From: Mycolicibacterium sp. P1-5
GTDB taxonomy: Bacteria; Actinomycetota; Actinomycetes; Mycobacteriales; Mycobacteriaceae
DNA: 64,000 bases
Direction: 5' to 3'
NCBI RefSeq assembly: GCF_008329565.1
Contig: NZ_NPKT01000010.1
Span: 62,001-126,000, forward strand
This document shows positions 1 to 7,934 of the stretch, piece after piece. Every line of letters begins with the position of its first letter. Position 1 is the first letter of the stretch. Below the pieces are notes generated by a model. That model was not told where the DNA came from. It was given only the letters and a program-made list of their open reading frames with translations, and searched no databases. A program made the translations under genes and the position numbers.

Positions 1-1931
1 CCCGTCCACACCGCGCCTGGGTTCGTCGGCGAAATCGCGTCGGAGGCGACCTCGAAGACGAACGCCATGCGCGCACCGCCCTGGTCGCCGACATAGGCGC
101 CATAGGTTTGAAGCGTCTTGGCGATCACCTTCTCGGCAGCCGAGAGTCCGGGGATGGCATCGACATTGACGGATGGATCCAGCTGGATCCGAGTGCCTTC
201 CGGTATGGGAGTCGTCACCCCGGCGATGTTGGTGCCGTCCGACTTCGTCGCCGGGCCGGCGAATAGAGCGCCGGCGATGTCACTGGAAATGAACAGCGCG
301 TGGTTGATGCCGGTGTTGGCCGCGACCGCGGCACCGAACTCCGCTGTGGTGATGACGCCGGCGTACCGCGCGATGTTCGTCGCCGTGGCCGAGCCGGAAC
401 TGTCGATACCGTTGCCGCTCAGGTCGGTCATGCCGCCCCATGCTGCCGACCAGGTGTTGGTCGTGCCGTCGTAGGAGGCTTGCCAGAGGCCGTACGCCTT
501 ACCGGTGTTGGGATCGAGGATCGCAATCTGCCGATCCGAGCCGGACGGCAGATTCAGCCCGAGCGGAATGGCCACGGTGTAGGAGCCGAACGGGTCGCTC
601 CCCCACGGCTCGGTGAATTTGACATCATAGCGGGGCGTCGATGCCGTGATCTGGTTGGCAGACACCAGGCTGACACCGCTGTCGTAGAGGTCGGCCACAT
701 GTTGGGCGTTGGCAGCGGACAGGTACTTGACCCACGTGGCGCTGTTCGCGGCGACGATGGGATTGGCCACGATCGGCTTCCACAACCAGTCGGCGCCCTG
801 GAAATAGGGCGGCGTCTGCGTTGAGGGCGGGGTTGCGGCCGCTATGACGGTGATCTTGTCGATACGCAGGTTGCGGTCATTGGCCGCCGACTGCCGCAGA
901 TCGTTGGTGAACGCGAGGCTGATCGTGTGGGTTCCGGCCGACAGCGACACCGGGATCGAGTAGTCGGTCCACGACGTGGACGACACCTGCGTGGTGGCGA
1001 CCACGACCCCGTCGACGGACACCGTCATCACCGGAGCGCCGTTGTACTGGTCGCCTCGAGCGCGGATCACCAGTCCCGTCGCCGACGGCAGCGAAAGTGA
1101 TTTGGTGGCAGTCGAATTCGTCGAAAGCAACAGCGCCTTGCGTCCGGAGGCCGCCGCGTCGGAATACATACTGCCAGCTTTCGCGGGAGCGACGGTCAGC
1201 GACTCGCCTTCGATGACGACGGTGGTGGTGCCGCTGGTGAGGGTTCCGGCGGCGGCTGCCGTCGGTTCGGTGGCCGTCGTCAACTCGGTACGTGTCGACG
1301 TAGGAAACAGCGAATCGAACTCCTTGCGTGCCCACGCCAGCAGTGACAGCAGCAGCTGTGGCGGCGGCGGCAGGGTCGGTGGCCTGGCGTTGTGCAACAG
1401 GGTTTCCAGCGCCGTTCGGGTGGCGTTGATGATCGCGTTGACCGATTCCACCGGGCTTGCCGTACTGCGCGCTACCGTGACGGTCTGCGTGACCGCAACA
1501 TCGTTCGCGACGGCTGCGGCGGGGACGACGGCCGACCGCCGCGGTTCAGCGGGCGTGTCGTTTGCGGCAGGGGCAACGCCTGCGGCTGCAGTGGCCTTGC
1601 GTGTCACGGCAACGGGTTTGGCTGCCGCCGGCTGCGGGATGTCCGCTTTCGGCGAGGGACGCGATCCCGATCGCGGCGCCGAGGGGCCCGCCGCCGAGTG
1701 CCGCCCTGCACGCGCCGATCCCGCCTGTGCCGATCGGCCGGCTGCCGACTGCGCGGAATCAGAACCGGTGCTGTCGGCGTGCGCGACGCCCCCGGCCATC
1801 AGGGCCCAGCCGATTCCCAGTGCCACAGCGAGCGCGCCGATGCGGCCGACGGCACAGGGGCGACAAACCGTGAAGGAATTCGCGGGAGCTATCGACCGTC
1901 GTGAATAGGCCGGAAAGTCTTCCAATGACAC
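1..1931 (-). CDS. Secreted carbohydrate-binding protein, C-terminus beyond window
   Basis: Read on the minus strand, this frame is open from a GTG at 1931 to the left edge (643 codons, no stop). A GGGGG-containing ribosome site sits just upstream of the GTG. Residues 1-51 hold a long basic N-region, a hydrophobic core and an AHA cleavage site, so the product is exported. Residues 52-230 are an Ala/Pro/Ser-rich linker. Residues about 230-360 resemble the calcium-dependent xylan-binding module (CBM60/PF16841): VDG strand, WTDYSIPV, and a closing FTND...DRNLRID motif. The part after 365 is a globular domain with GDQGGA near the edge that I do not recognise; it could be catalytic. Function is inferred only from the binding module: a surface or released polysaccharide-binding protein. 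Confidence 0.75.
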   Translation of the reverse strand, partial: MSLEDFPAYSRRSIAPANSFTVCRPCAVGRIGALAVALGIGWALMAGGVAHADSTGSDSAQSAAGRSAQAGSARAGRHSAAGPSAPRSGSRPSPKADIPQPAAAKPVAVTRKATAAAGVAPAANDTPAEPRRSAVVPAAAVANDVAVTQTVTVARSTASPVESVNAIINATRTALETLLHNARPPTLPPPPQLLLSLLAWARKEFDSLFPTSTRTELTTATEPTAAAAGTLTSGTTTVVIEGESLTVAPAKAGSMYSDAAASGRKALLLSTNSTATKSLSLPSATGLVIRARGDQYNGAPVMTVSVDGVVVATTQVSSTSWTDYSIPVSLSAGTHTISLAFTNDLRQSAANDRNLRIDKITVIAAATPPSTQTPPYFQGADWLWKPIVANPIVAANSATWVKYLSAANAQHVADLYDSGVSLVSANQITASTPRYDVKFTEPWGSDPFGSYTVAIPLGLNLPSGSDRQIAILDPNTGKAYGLWQASYDGTTNTWSAAWGGMTDLSGNGIDSSGSATATNIARYAGVITTAEFGAAVAANTGINHALFISSDIAGALFAGPATKSDGTNIAGVTTPIPEGTRIQLDPSVNVDAIPGLSAAEKVIAKTLQTYGAYVGDQGGARMAFVFEVASDAISPTNPGAVWT

Positions 1932-2241
1932 GCGTGACCCCCTAAACCACCCCGGCCGTCGACGAGCAATCACCTCGGTACTGAAAGCTCTTGCCCGTCA
2001 CGGGTTCTGTTGTCGCTAGCGAAAATTACCTGTTCTTCGGCCAGACGTCTCGATGTTCAAGCAAACAGAAAGTGACTTTTCCGAATGAAGATGCACAGAA
2101 GTTTGCTAACGATAGGTCCGCGACAATTGCGATACGAGAAATAGCAGCACTTTGCTGGATAAGGTTCGCGATCGTGCACACTCAGCAAACTTTTACTGCG
2201 TCACACGTTTCGGCAAATTTTCTCCGAACTAGAGTGCAGCA
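1932..2241. other. Intergenic region, comparatively AT-rich
   Basis: This 310-bp gap lies between the divergently transcribed secreted protein and crotonase genes. It is visibly richer in A and T than the flanking genes. It holds the ribosome site of the leftward gene at its left end and the -10 box of the rightward gene at 2230-2235. I see no convincing open frame or RNA gene in it. Confidence 0.6.
2230..2235 (+). promoter_or_regulatory. -10 box TAGAGT of a leaderless crotonase transcript
   Basis: TAGAGT fits the mycobacterial TANNNT -10 element and is followed by exactly 6 nt (GCAGCA) before ATG 2242. There is no Shine-Dalgarno sequence, so transcription probably starts at the A of the start codon. 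Confidence 0.6.
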
Positions 2242-3015
2242 ATGAGCCTCGTCACCTTTGAGTTGGAAGAGCACGTCGCCACCATCACCCTCAACCGGCC
2301 GGAGGCGCGCAATGCCATCAACGGTCCGCTCCGCCAGGAGATCAACGCGGCATGGGATCGATTCCGCGATGAGGAGGAGGCCTGGGTCGGGATACTGACG
2401 GCCAACGGTGACGTCTTCTGTGCCGGCGGGGACCTCAAGGACGGCGAAGGATCGGTGGGCACGTTCGGCGGCACCTTCTGGGAGAAGCCGACGATCAACT
2501 CGTTCGAGTCCGGCATGGAATTGTTCAAGCCCACCATCGCCGCTGTGCACGGCCCGTGTGTCGGCTACGGAGTCACCGGAGTCCTGTTTTGCGACTTCGT
2601 GATTGCCTCTACCGAGGCCACCTTCAGTTTCCCGGAGGTGACGCTGGGCGTTCCGACGATCGTCGGCGCCATCCGATTGCCGCATCGCGTCGGCTGGGCT
2701 AACGCCATGGAGCTTCTGCTGACCGGCAAGCCGATCAGCGCCGAACGCGCCAAGGAAATCGGGCTGGTGTGGAAGCTCGTCGAGCCCGAGGAACTGCAGG
2801 CGGAGGCTCAGGCGTGGGCGAGGACGCTCACCGAGGCCGCGCCGCTGGCACAGCGGGCCACCAAAGAAGTGGCCTGGCGAACCGCGGACATGGGCTGGAT
2901 CGAGTCGGTGCGCTTCGGTGAGGTGATGCGCAAGGTGGCCGGCGCCACCGAGGACGTCGGCGAAGGCCTGCTGGCCTGGCGGGAGAAGCGCAAGCCGCAG
3001 TGGAAGGGCCGCTGA
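2242..3015 (+). CDS. Enoyl-CoA hydratase/isomerase family protein (crotonase fold)
   Basis: The 257-residue length and the motifs NRPEARNA (18-25), AGGDL (61-65) and GPCVGYG (104-110) place this in the crotonase superfamily, which stabilises CoA-thioester enolates through an oxyanion hole. Aligned by eye with rat mitochondrial hydratase, the second catalytic glutamate is present (E132 in FPEV) but the first is replaced by T112. Classical hydration of 2-enoyl-CoA is therefore doubtful; an isomerase, hydrolase or other crotonase reaction is possible. The gene is monocistronic with its own leaderless promoter and converges on the PheC-like gene. The specific substrate cannot be read from the sequence. 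Confidence 0.85.
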   Translation: MSLVTFELEEHVATITLNRPEARNAINGPLRQEINAAWDRFRDEEEAWVGILTANGDVFCAGGDLKDGEGSVGTFGGTFWEKPTINSFESGMELFKPTIAAVHGPCVGYGVTGVLFCDFVIASTEATFSFPEVTLGVPTIVGAIRLPHRVGWANAMELLLTGKPISAERAKEIGLVWKLVEPEELQAEAQAWARTLTEAAPLAQRATKEVAWRTADMGWIESVRFGEVMRKVAGATEDVGEGLLAWREKRKPQWKGR

Positions 3016-3021
3016 CCCCGC

Positions 3022-3807
3022 CTAGCGCGGTGGGTCTGGCGCCGGCGTGTGCAACCAGTGCTCATAGATCCGGGCGTAGGTGCCGTCGCTGAGCACGTCG
3101 GCCAGCCAGTCGTCAGTCCGACGAGCGATCGGGCTGCCCTTTGGAAGTAGGTAGGCCTTGGCCTCCGCGGTGAACGGGTGCTCGGGGTGCTGGGCCACCA
3201 ATTCCGGGTGCACCGACGACTGATAGATCGCTTCGATGGCGTCGGTGACCATGACGTCGGCACCACCGGCCGCGAGCTGATCAAAGATCGTGGTGTTGTC
3301 CGGCCAGATGATGAGCTGCGCCTCGGGAAGGTTCTTGCGGGCGAACTGCTCGTTGGTGCCGCCGCTGTTCTCGATCGCCCGCACTTCGGGACGGTTGATC
3401 TGTTCGATTGTTGCGAGTTGCCCGACGTTGGGCACAGTCACAAGCGGCGTCTTGCCACTGGCCAGGTACGGCCTGGTCACCTCGGCGACGCGCCGCCGCT
3501 CGGGGGTATCGGTGATGCCGCCCATCGCGATATCGCATTTTCCGGCTGTGAGGTCCGCGACGAGGGCCGACCAGGTCGTGGCGACGAACACCGGTTCGCG
3601 GCCTAGGTGCGCGGCCAAGTCGGTGGCCATGTCGATGTCGACCCCGCTGTACTGCCCCGTCGTCGGGTCGCGGTATGTCAGTGGCCGGTAATCGCCGGTG
3701 GTGCAGACCGTCAGGATCGCCGGCTCATCTGCCGAGGCAATGGCCGGGGCGACGGACGCGGCCACCACCGTGGCAACTGTCATGACACCAAATATCGACG
3801 GCCGCAT
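3022..3807 (-). CDS. Secreted cyclohexadienyl dehydratase-like (PheC-type) solute-binding-fold protein
   Basis: The 261-residue protein begins with a signal peptide (residues 1-26, ending IASA). The rest follows the type II periplasmic-binding fold and matches, from memory, Pseudomonas PheC along its length: GDYRPLTYRD, TTW (77-79), GKTP (118-121), SGGTNEQFA and TDAIEA (188-193). The residue equivalent to the PheC catalytic acid Glu173 is kept (E192), as are the equivalents of Asp21 (D39), Trp60 (W79) and Lys100 (K119). This supports prephenate/arogenate dehydratase activity outside the membrane more than simple amino-acid binding. It starts 4 nt after the acyl-AMP ligase stop, so the two are probably co-transcribed. 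The alternative is an amino-acid ABC transporter binding protein; no permease is nearby. Confidence 0.7.
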   Translation of the reverse strand: MRPSIFGVMTVATVVAASVAPAIASADEPAILTVCTTGDYRPLTYRDPTTGQYSGVDIDMATDLAAHLGREPVFVATTWSALVADLTAGKCDIAMGGITDTPERRRVAEVTRPYLASGKTPLVTVPNVGQLATIEQINRPEVRAIENSGGTNEQFARKNLPEAQLIIWPDNTTIFDQLAAGGADVMVTDAIEAIYQSSVHPELVAQHPEHPFTAEAKAYLLPKGSPIARRTDDWLADVLSDGTYARIYEHWLHTPAPDPPR

Positions 3808-3811
3808 ATGT

Positions 3812-5668
3812 TTAACGCTTCACCAGCGCGTCGCTGAGGTATTCGGTACGGCAGGCCCGCCGGGCGAGTTTGCCGCTGGTGGTGCGAGGGATCGCACCCG
3901 CCGGCAGCAGTCGCACGTCGGCGGCGGCGACACCGTGGCGCTGCGACACCGCCGACCGGATAGCGTCAACCGCGGCGACCGGGTCGCTCCGACTGGTGCC
4001 GGCGGCACGCTCGGCGATCACCACCAGCTGCTCGGCGTTGTCATGTGTTGTCGCACCGGGTATTTCATTGGCCGGCACGGAGAACGCCGCCACGTAGCCG
4101 CGCCGGACGATGGACGAGGAATCCGCGACGGTCTTCTCGATGTCTTGCGGATACAGCGTTCGTCCCTCGAGCGTGACGATGTCGGCGAGGCGGCCGGTCA
4201 CATACAGTTCACCGCCACGGTAGAAGCCGAGGTCGCCGGTTCGCAGCCAGGCCGCGTCATCGGCGACACCGTCGGCATGGCTCCCCACGTCCAGGCGGCG
4301 GGTCAGTCTGGCGCCGAAGATTCGGCGACTCTCCCCCGGCTGACCCCAATAGCCGCGCCCGATATTGTTGCCGCGCAACCAGATTTCACCAACTCGCCCG
4401 TCGGGCAGTTCGTGGCCGCTAGCCGGGTCGACGATCACCGCCCACAGGGTTCGGGCCACCTGACCGCACGACACCTGGACGACGGCGTCGGCATCGTCCG
4501 CGGCAGCTTCGCTGACCAGCCCATCGGCCAATTTCTCGCGGTCCAGCCTGATAACTGTGGGTACCGCCGTCGGTGCGATGGTCGCGACGAAGAGCGTGGC
4601 CTCGGCGATGCCATACGACGGTTTGAACGCCGTCGGTGGCAGACCGTACGGTGCGAACGCCTCGGAAAAAGCGGTGATGGCATCGACGCTTACCGGCTCG
4701 GAGCCGATTATCATCACGACGTTGCTCAGGTCGATATCGTCACCGGCATCGGGCAATCCACGCTGCGCGGTCCACTCGTATGCGAAATTCGGTGCGGCGG
4801 TGACGACATGACCTTCCCGGGACGCGTCGGACAGCGCACGGATCCAGCGCTGCGGCCGGCGGATGAAGGCGGTCGGCGACAGCAGTGTGGAGTGTCCGCC
4901 GTAAACCGTCGGAAAGCCGATCATCGACAAGCCCATGTCGTGGTAGAGCGGTAACCAGCTGACGCCGTGGGTGTTTCGATTGAGCAGATCAATCGACAGA
5001 ATCATCTGAATCAGGTTGGTGCCGACGGCGCGGTGGGTGATCTCCACCCCGGCCGGAGGCCGAGTCGAGCCGGATGTGTACTGCAGATGGGAGACGTCGT
5101 CGACATCGATCGTGATCGGGACGAAGTCGTCGGCCGCCGAATCAGGGATCTCGTCGATGGTGAGGACCCGCGGCTGCCGATTCGGTGGCAGCTTCGACAA
5201 GAACCCGCGCACACCGTCGGCGGCGGCGGTGGTGGTGAGCACCAACGCGGGCTGCGAATCAGCCAGCGCGGTGTCGAGACGCTCGGTGTGCCCGGGCAAT
5301 TCGGGAGCGAACAACGGCACCGCAATGGTGCCGGCCTTGATCGCGGCGAAGAACCCGGCGATGTAAGCCAAACCCTGCGGCGCGAGTATCGCGACCCGGT
5401 CACCGCGGGCGGCGCTGCGCTGGATGTGCGTCCCGATCGCCCGAAGTCGCTGGCCAAGCTGGGCCCAGGTCAGCTCGGCGATCGCCGGATCCGTCGAACG
5501 GCTGTAGTCGAGGTAGCGATAAGCAACGGAGCTACCGACATTGGCGATGTTGCGGTCGATCAACGAGATCAGCGTCACGCCTGGCGGTAATACGACGTTC
5601 CCGTCGGCGTCCAGACAATCCTCGATCCGAAGCAGGCCATCAGGTCCATCGATGTGGCCGCGATCCAT
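3812..5668 (-). CDS. Fatty-acyl-AMP ligase (FAAL, FadD family)
   Basis: The 618-residue ANL-superfamily enzyme has YTSGSTRPPAGV (197-208) as ATP-binding motif, SYGIAEATLF, LRTGDLGF and a C-terminal SGKLARR segment. The STRPP form of the first motif and the length are typical of mycobacterial FAALs, which activate fatty acids as acyl-adenylates and pass them to polyketide synthase carrier domains rather than to CoA. No polyketide synthase lies in the window, so the acceptor is unknown. ATG 5668 is chosen because a TAGACT -10 box ends 7 nt upstream. The PheC-like gene follows after 4 nt. Which numbered FadD this is cannot be settled here. Confidence 0.88.
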   Translation of the reverse strand: MDRGHIDGPDGLLRIEDCLDADGNVVLPPGVTLISLIDRNIANVGSSVAYRYLDYSRSTDPAIAELTWAQLGQRLRAIGTHIQRSAARGDRVAILAPQGLAYIAGFFAAIKAGTIAVPLFAPELPGHTERLDTALADSQPALVLTTTAAADGVRGFLSKLPPNRQPRVLTIDEIPDSAADDFVPITIDVDDVSHLQYTSGSTRPPAGVEITHRAVGTNLIQMILSIDLLNRNTHGVSWLPLYHDMGLSMIGFPTVYGGHSTLLSPTAFIRRPQRWIRALSDASREGHVVTAAPNFAYEWTAQRGLPDAGDDIDLSNVVMIIGSEPVSVDAITAFSEAFAPYGLPPTAFKPSYGIAEATLFVATIAPTAVPTVIRLDREKLADGLVSEAAADDADAVVQVSCGQVARTLWAVIVDPASGHELPDGRVGEIWLRGNNIGRGYWGQPGESRRIFGARLTRRLDVGSHADGVADDAAWLRTGDLGFYRGGELYVTGRLADIVTLEGRTLYPQDIEKTVADSSSIVRRGYVAAFSVPANEIPGATTHDNAEQLVVIAERAAGTSRSDPVAAVDAIRSAVSQRHGVAAADVRLLPAGAIPRTTSGKLARRACRTEYLSDALVKR

Positions 5669-5674
5669 GACCGA

Positions 5675-5680
5675 AGTCTA
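5675..5680 (-). promoter_or_regulatory. -10 box TAGACT of a leaderless FAAL transcript
   Basis: Read on the minus strand, TAGACT is followed by a 6-nt spacer and ATG 5668, with no ribosome site. The divergent thioesterase starts 60 bp away, so both promoters share this short gap. Confidence 0.6.
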
Positions 5681-5728
5681 TGCACGCTATCGTGAGTGCG
5701 ATTTCGACCACGACAACGCGGGGAGAGC

Positions 5729-6514
5729 ATGCCGAGCTGGATCGCCGACCTGGTCCACCTCGACCGCAACGGGCACACCTTCCGGGCATCGGCGTCATAC
5801 GGTGCGGGTCCCCGATTGTTCGGCGGACTGATCGCCGCGCAGGCGCTGGCTGCCGCCGGCGCCACCGTGGAACCGGGCCGGCTGCCGCAGTCGCTGCACG
5901 CGTATTTCATCAAGGGTGGGCGGATCGGCGTCGACGTCGAGTTCACCGTCGAGATCACCCGTGACGGACGCTCGTTCAACACCCGGCGCGTCACCGCGAT
6001 GCAGGACGGCGCCGCAATCTTCGAGATGTTGGCGTCGTTCCATCAACCGGAGACGACCACCGACTGGCAGCGGCCGCAGGAACCACGCGTACCACTTACG
6101 GATGCGACGATCCTCACCAAGCTGCCGATTGAGTGGGCCGATCACTTCGATGTCCGGATCGCGCCCGGCCAGCAGAGTCGTGTCGACTGGCCCATCCAGC
6201 CCTTCTGGTTCCGCACCCGCCAACCGGTCGAAGACGATCCCCTGCTGCGGGCGTGCACGCTGACCTTCATCTCTGACCTGGGCATGGTGTCATCGGCGCG
6301 GCCGCCGGGACCCGAGTTTCCCGGCCCGGGCGGTGCCGCCAGCCTCGACCATGCGCTGTGGCTTCATCGCCCGAGCGACCCCCACCAATGGCACCTCTAC
6401 GATGCGATCGCGGTCAGCCATAGCGACGCGCGGGGGTTGGCACGCGGCTCGCTGCAGCGAGATGACGGTACCCTGATCGCCAGCGTCGTCCAGGAATCAC
6501 TCTGGCGAACCTGA
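5729..6514 (+). CDS. TesB-like acyl-CoA thioesterase
   Basis: The 261-residue protein has the double hot-dog layout of acyl-CoA thioesterase II: an N-terminal half with FGGLIAAQAL and HAYFIKGG, then a C-terminal half with LDHALWLHRP and GSLQRDDGTLIASVVQE. Such enzymes hydrolyse acyl-CoA to free acid and CoA. ATG 5729 is preferred over the in-frame GTG at 5696 because it has a GGGGAGAG ribosome site; homologues also usually start close to this point. It is divergent from the FAAL gene. A hairpin follows the stop codon directly. Confidence 0.85.
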   Translation: MPSWIADLVHLDRNGHTFRASASYGAGPRLFGGLIAAQALAAAGATVEPGRLPQSLHAYFIKGGRIGVDVEFTVEITRDGRSFNTRRVTAMQDGAAIFEMLASFHQPETTTDWQRPQEPRVPLTDATILTKLPIEWADHFDVRIAPGQQSRVDWPIQPFWFRTRQPVEDDPLLRACTLTFISDLGMVSSARPPGPEFPGPGGAASLDHALWLHRPSDPHQWHLYDAIAVSHSDARGLARGSLQRDDGTLIASVVQESLWRT

Positions 6515-6518
6515 ACGG

Positions 6519-6541
6519 CGTCATCTACGTACTAGATGACG
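6519..6541. terminator. Stem-loop after the thioesterase gene
   Basis: Nine-base perfect arms (CGTCATCTA and its complement) surround a 5-nt loop, starting 5 nt after the thioesterase stop. There is no U-tract, so it could be an intrinsic mycobacterial-type terminator or an operator-like palindrome. Confidence 0.45.
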
Positions 6542-6633
6542 TGCGAAAACCGCAGGCCACAGCCAGGCAGTAGCCAGCACAACGACAGCCCGCAACAACG
6601 GTGTTTAGCCGAGACCGGCTACGGGAACAAACT

Positions 6634-6667
6634 CGCATTCGACCGCGTTGACGCGACGTCGAATGCG
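6634..6667. promoter_or_regulatory. Long inverted repeat in the leader of the DUF4193 gene
   Basis: Ten-base arms (6634-6643 and 6658-6667) enclose a smaller CGCG/CGCG stem (6644-6655), giving one extended hairpin. It lies 23 bp before ATG 6691. Just after it an 8-codon reading frame starts at ATG 6675 and stops at 6701, overlapping the real start. The arrangement suggests leader control but is not proof of it. Confidence 0.4.
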
Positions 6668-6690
6668 GAAGGAAATGAAAGGCACGGACC

Positions 6691-6981
6691 ATGACGGTTG
6701 ATTATGACGCCCCCCGCCGTACCCAGGCCGAGCCTGAGGACGAGTCGCTTGAAGACCTGGCGGGACGGCGCAAGGACACGGCCACGGCCGTGATTGATGT
6801 TGACGAGGCGGAAGCCGCCGATTCCTTTGAGTTGCCCGGCGCCGACTTGTCCGACGAAGAGCTCACGGTGCGGGTGGTTCCCAAGCAGGCAGACGAGTTC
6901 ACGTGCACCAGCTGCTTTCTGGTGCACCACCGCAGCCGGCTGGCCGACGCCACCAGCATGGTGTGCTCCGACTGCGCATAG
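6691..6981 (+). CDS. DUF4193 family zinc-ribbon protein
   Basis: This 96-residue acidic protein begins MTVDYDAPRR and ends with CTSC (70-73) and CSDC (92-95), a probable four-cysteine zinc site. The central ELPGADLSDEELTVRVVPKQADEF block is the hallmark of the actinobacterial DUF4193 family, whose M. tuberculosis member is Rv2699c as I recall. The function of the family is unknown. Here it stands alone between a thioesterase and an esterase, not beside dut as Rv2699c is, so it may be a second paralogue. An AAAGG ribosome site precedes the ATG. The leader carries a hairpin and a tiny overlapping frame. Confidence 0.85.
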   Translation: MTVDYDAPRRTQAEPEDESLEDLAGRRKDTATAVIDVDEAEAADSFELPGADLSDEELTVRVVPKQADEFTCTSCFLVHHRSRLADATSMVCSDCA

Positions 6982-7019
6982 CTCGCACAGCGGCGGTCTG
7001 ATTCGACCACAATGGTCGG

Positions 7020-7934
7020 ATGCCGAGTGCGGCTAGCCGACTGGTTCCGCTGATACTGCGCGCCACCGGACGCGGGAAGCCGTTGTCCGATGCAGCCGCC
7101 GCGCGTCAGCGGGTGGCCGACAGGGCCTTGCGGCCCCGGCCTTTCGGGCCCCCACGGCTTCGAGACGATGTCGAGGTGACCGTTGTCCACGACGGATGGC
7201 CGGTTTATACGGTGTCCCCCGCCGGCGGGCGTGCGCGTCGTCATGCGGTGTATCTGCACGGCGGCGGCTGGCTCAACGAGATCGAGCCGGCGCACTGGCG
7301 GCTGATTGCCGCGCTGGCCGCCGAGACCCAGACCGCAGTGCGCGTGCCCATCTATCCGCTGGTGCCGTGGGGCACCGCCGGCGAGGTCGTACCCCGCGTC
7401 GCTGAACTCGTCCTCGCCGAGGTTGCCCGGACGGGGCCCCGGCAGACCGTCCTGCTTGGCGATTCGGCCGGCGGACAAATCGCACTATCATCAGCAATCT
7501 GGTTGCGCGACAAGGGGTTTGATCAGCCAGACCGGATATTCCTGATTGCGCCGGTGCTCGACGCCGCGATGACCAATCCCGCGATCGCCGCCCTTGAGCG
7601 GCGGGATCCGTGGCTGTCCCGTCCTGGCATCGGTGAGTACGTTGAGTACTGGCGGGGCGACCTGAGCATCGACGATCCCCTGGTCAGCCCGTTGTCGGCC
7701 GCGCTCGAGGGTTTGACGGGGCTCACAGTGTTCACCGGAACCCGCGACATTCTCAACCCTGACGCGCACCTGTTGGCCGGTCGCGCTTCGGCGGCCGGAG
7801 TCGATGTGGATTTCGTGCAGGGCGAGGGCATGGTGCACGTCTACCCCCTGCTGCCGATCCCGGAAGGGCGTGCCGCGCGCCGACGAATCGTCGACACGAT
7901 CAACGGCACGCCCCCCGGCTCGCTCAGGCGATGA
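7020..7934 (+). CDS. Hormone-sensitive-lipase family alpha/beta hydrolase
   Basis: The 304-residue enzyme carries HGGGW (80-84), GDSAGG (147-152, nucleophile S149), a likely acid D243 in TGTRDILN and H273 in MVHVYPL. This is the complete HSL-type esterase set, acting on short or medium acyl esters. No signal peptide is visible. The start has no good ribosome site; a weak CACAAT box sits 6 nt upstream. The 3' end overlaps the convergent RipD-like gene by 11 bp. The natural substrate is not predictable. Confidence 0.85.
   Translation: MPSAASRLVPLILRATGRGKPLSDAAAARQRVADRALRPRPFGPPRLRDDVEVTVVHDGWPVYTVSPAGGRARRHAVYLHGGGWLNEIEPAHWRLIAALAAETQTAVRVPIYPLVPWGTAGEVVPRVAELVLAEVARTGPRQTVLLGDSAGGQIALSSAIWLRDKGFDQPDRIFLIAPVLDAAMTNPAIAALERRDPWLSRPGIGEYVEYWRGDLSIDDPLVSPLSAALEGLTGLTVFTGTRDILNPDAHLLAGRASAAGVDVDFVQGEGMVHVYPLLPIPEGRAARRRIVDTINGTPPGSLRR

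Noticed and set aside
976..1908. A 310-codon open frame on the plus strand
   Set aside because: It is the antisense shadow of the secreted-protein gene, whose minus frame shows a signal peptide and a recognisable carbohydrate-binding module. The plus frame has low-complexity Ala/Ser/Val sequence only.
3698..4954. A 418-codon plus-strand frame opposite the FAAL and PheC-like genes
   Set aside because: It crosses two well-supported genes on the other strand and is Arg/Gly-rich without domains.
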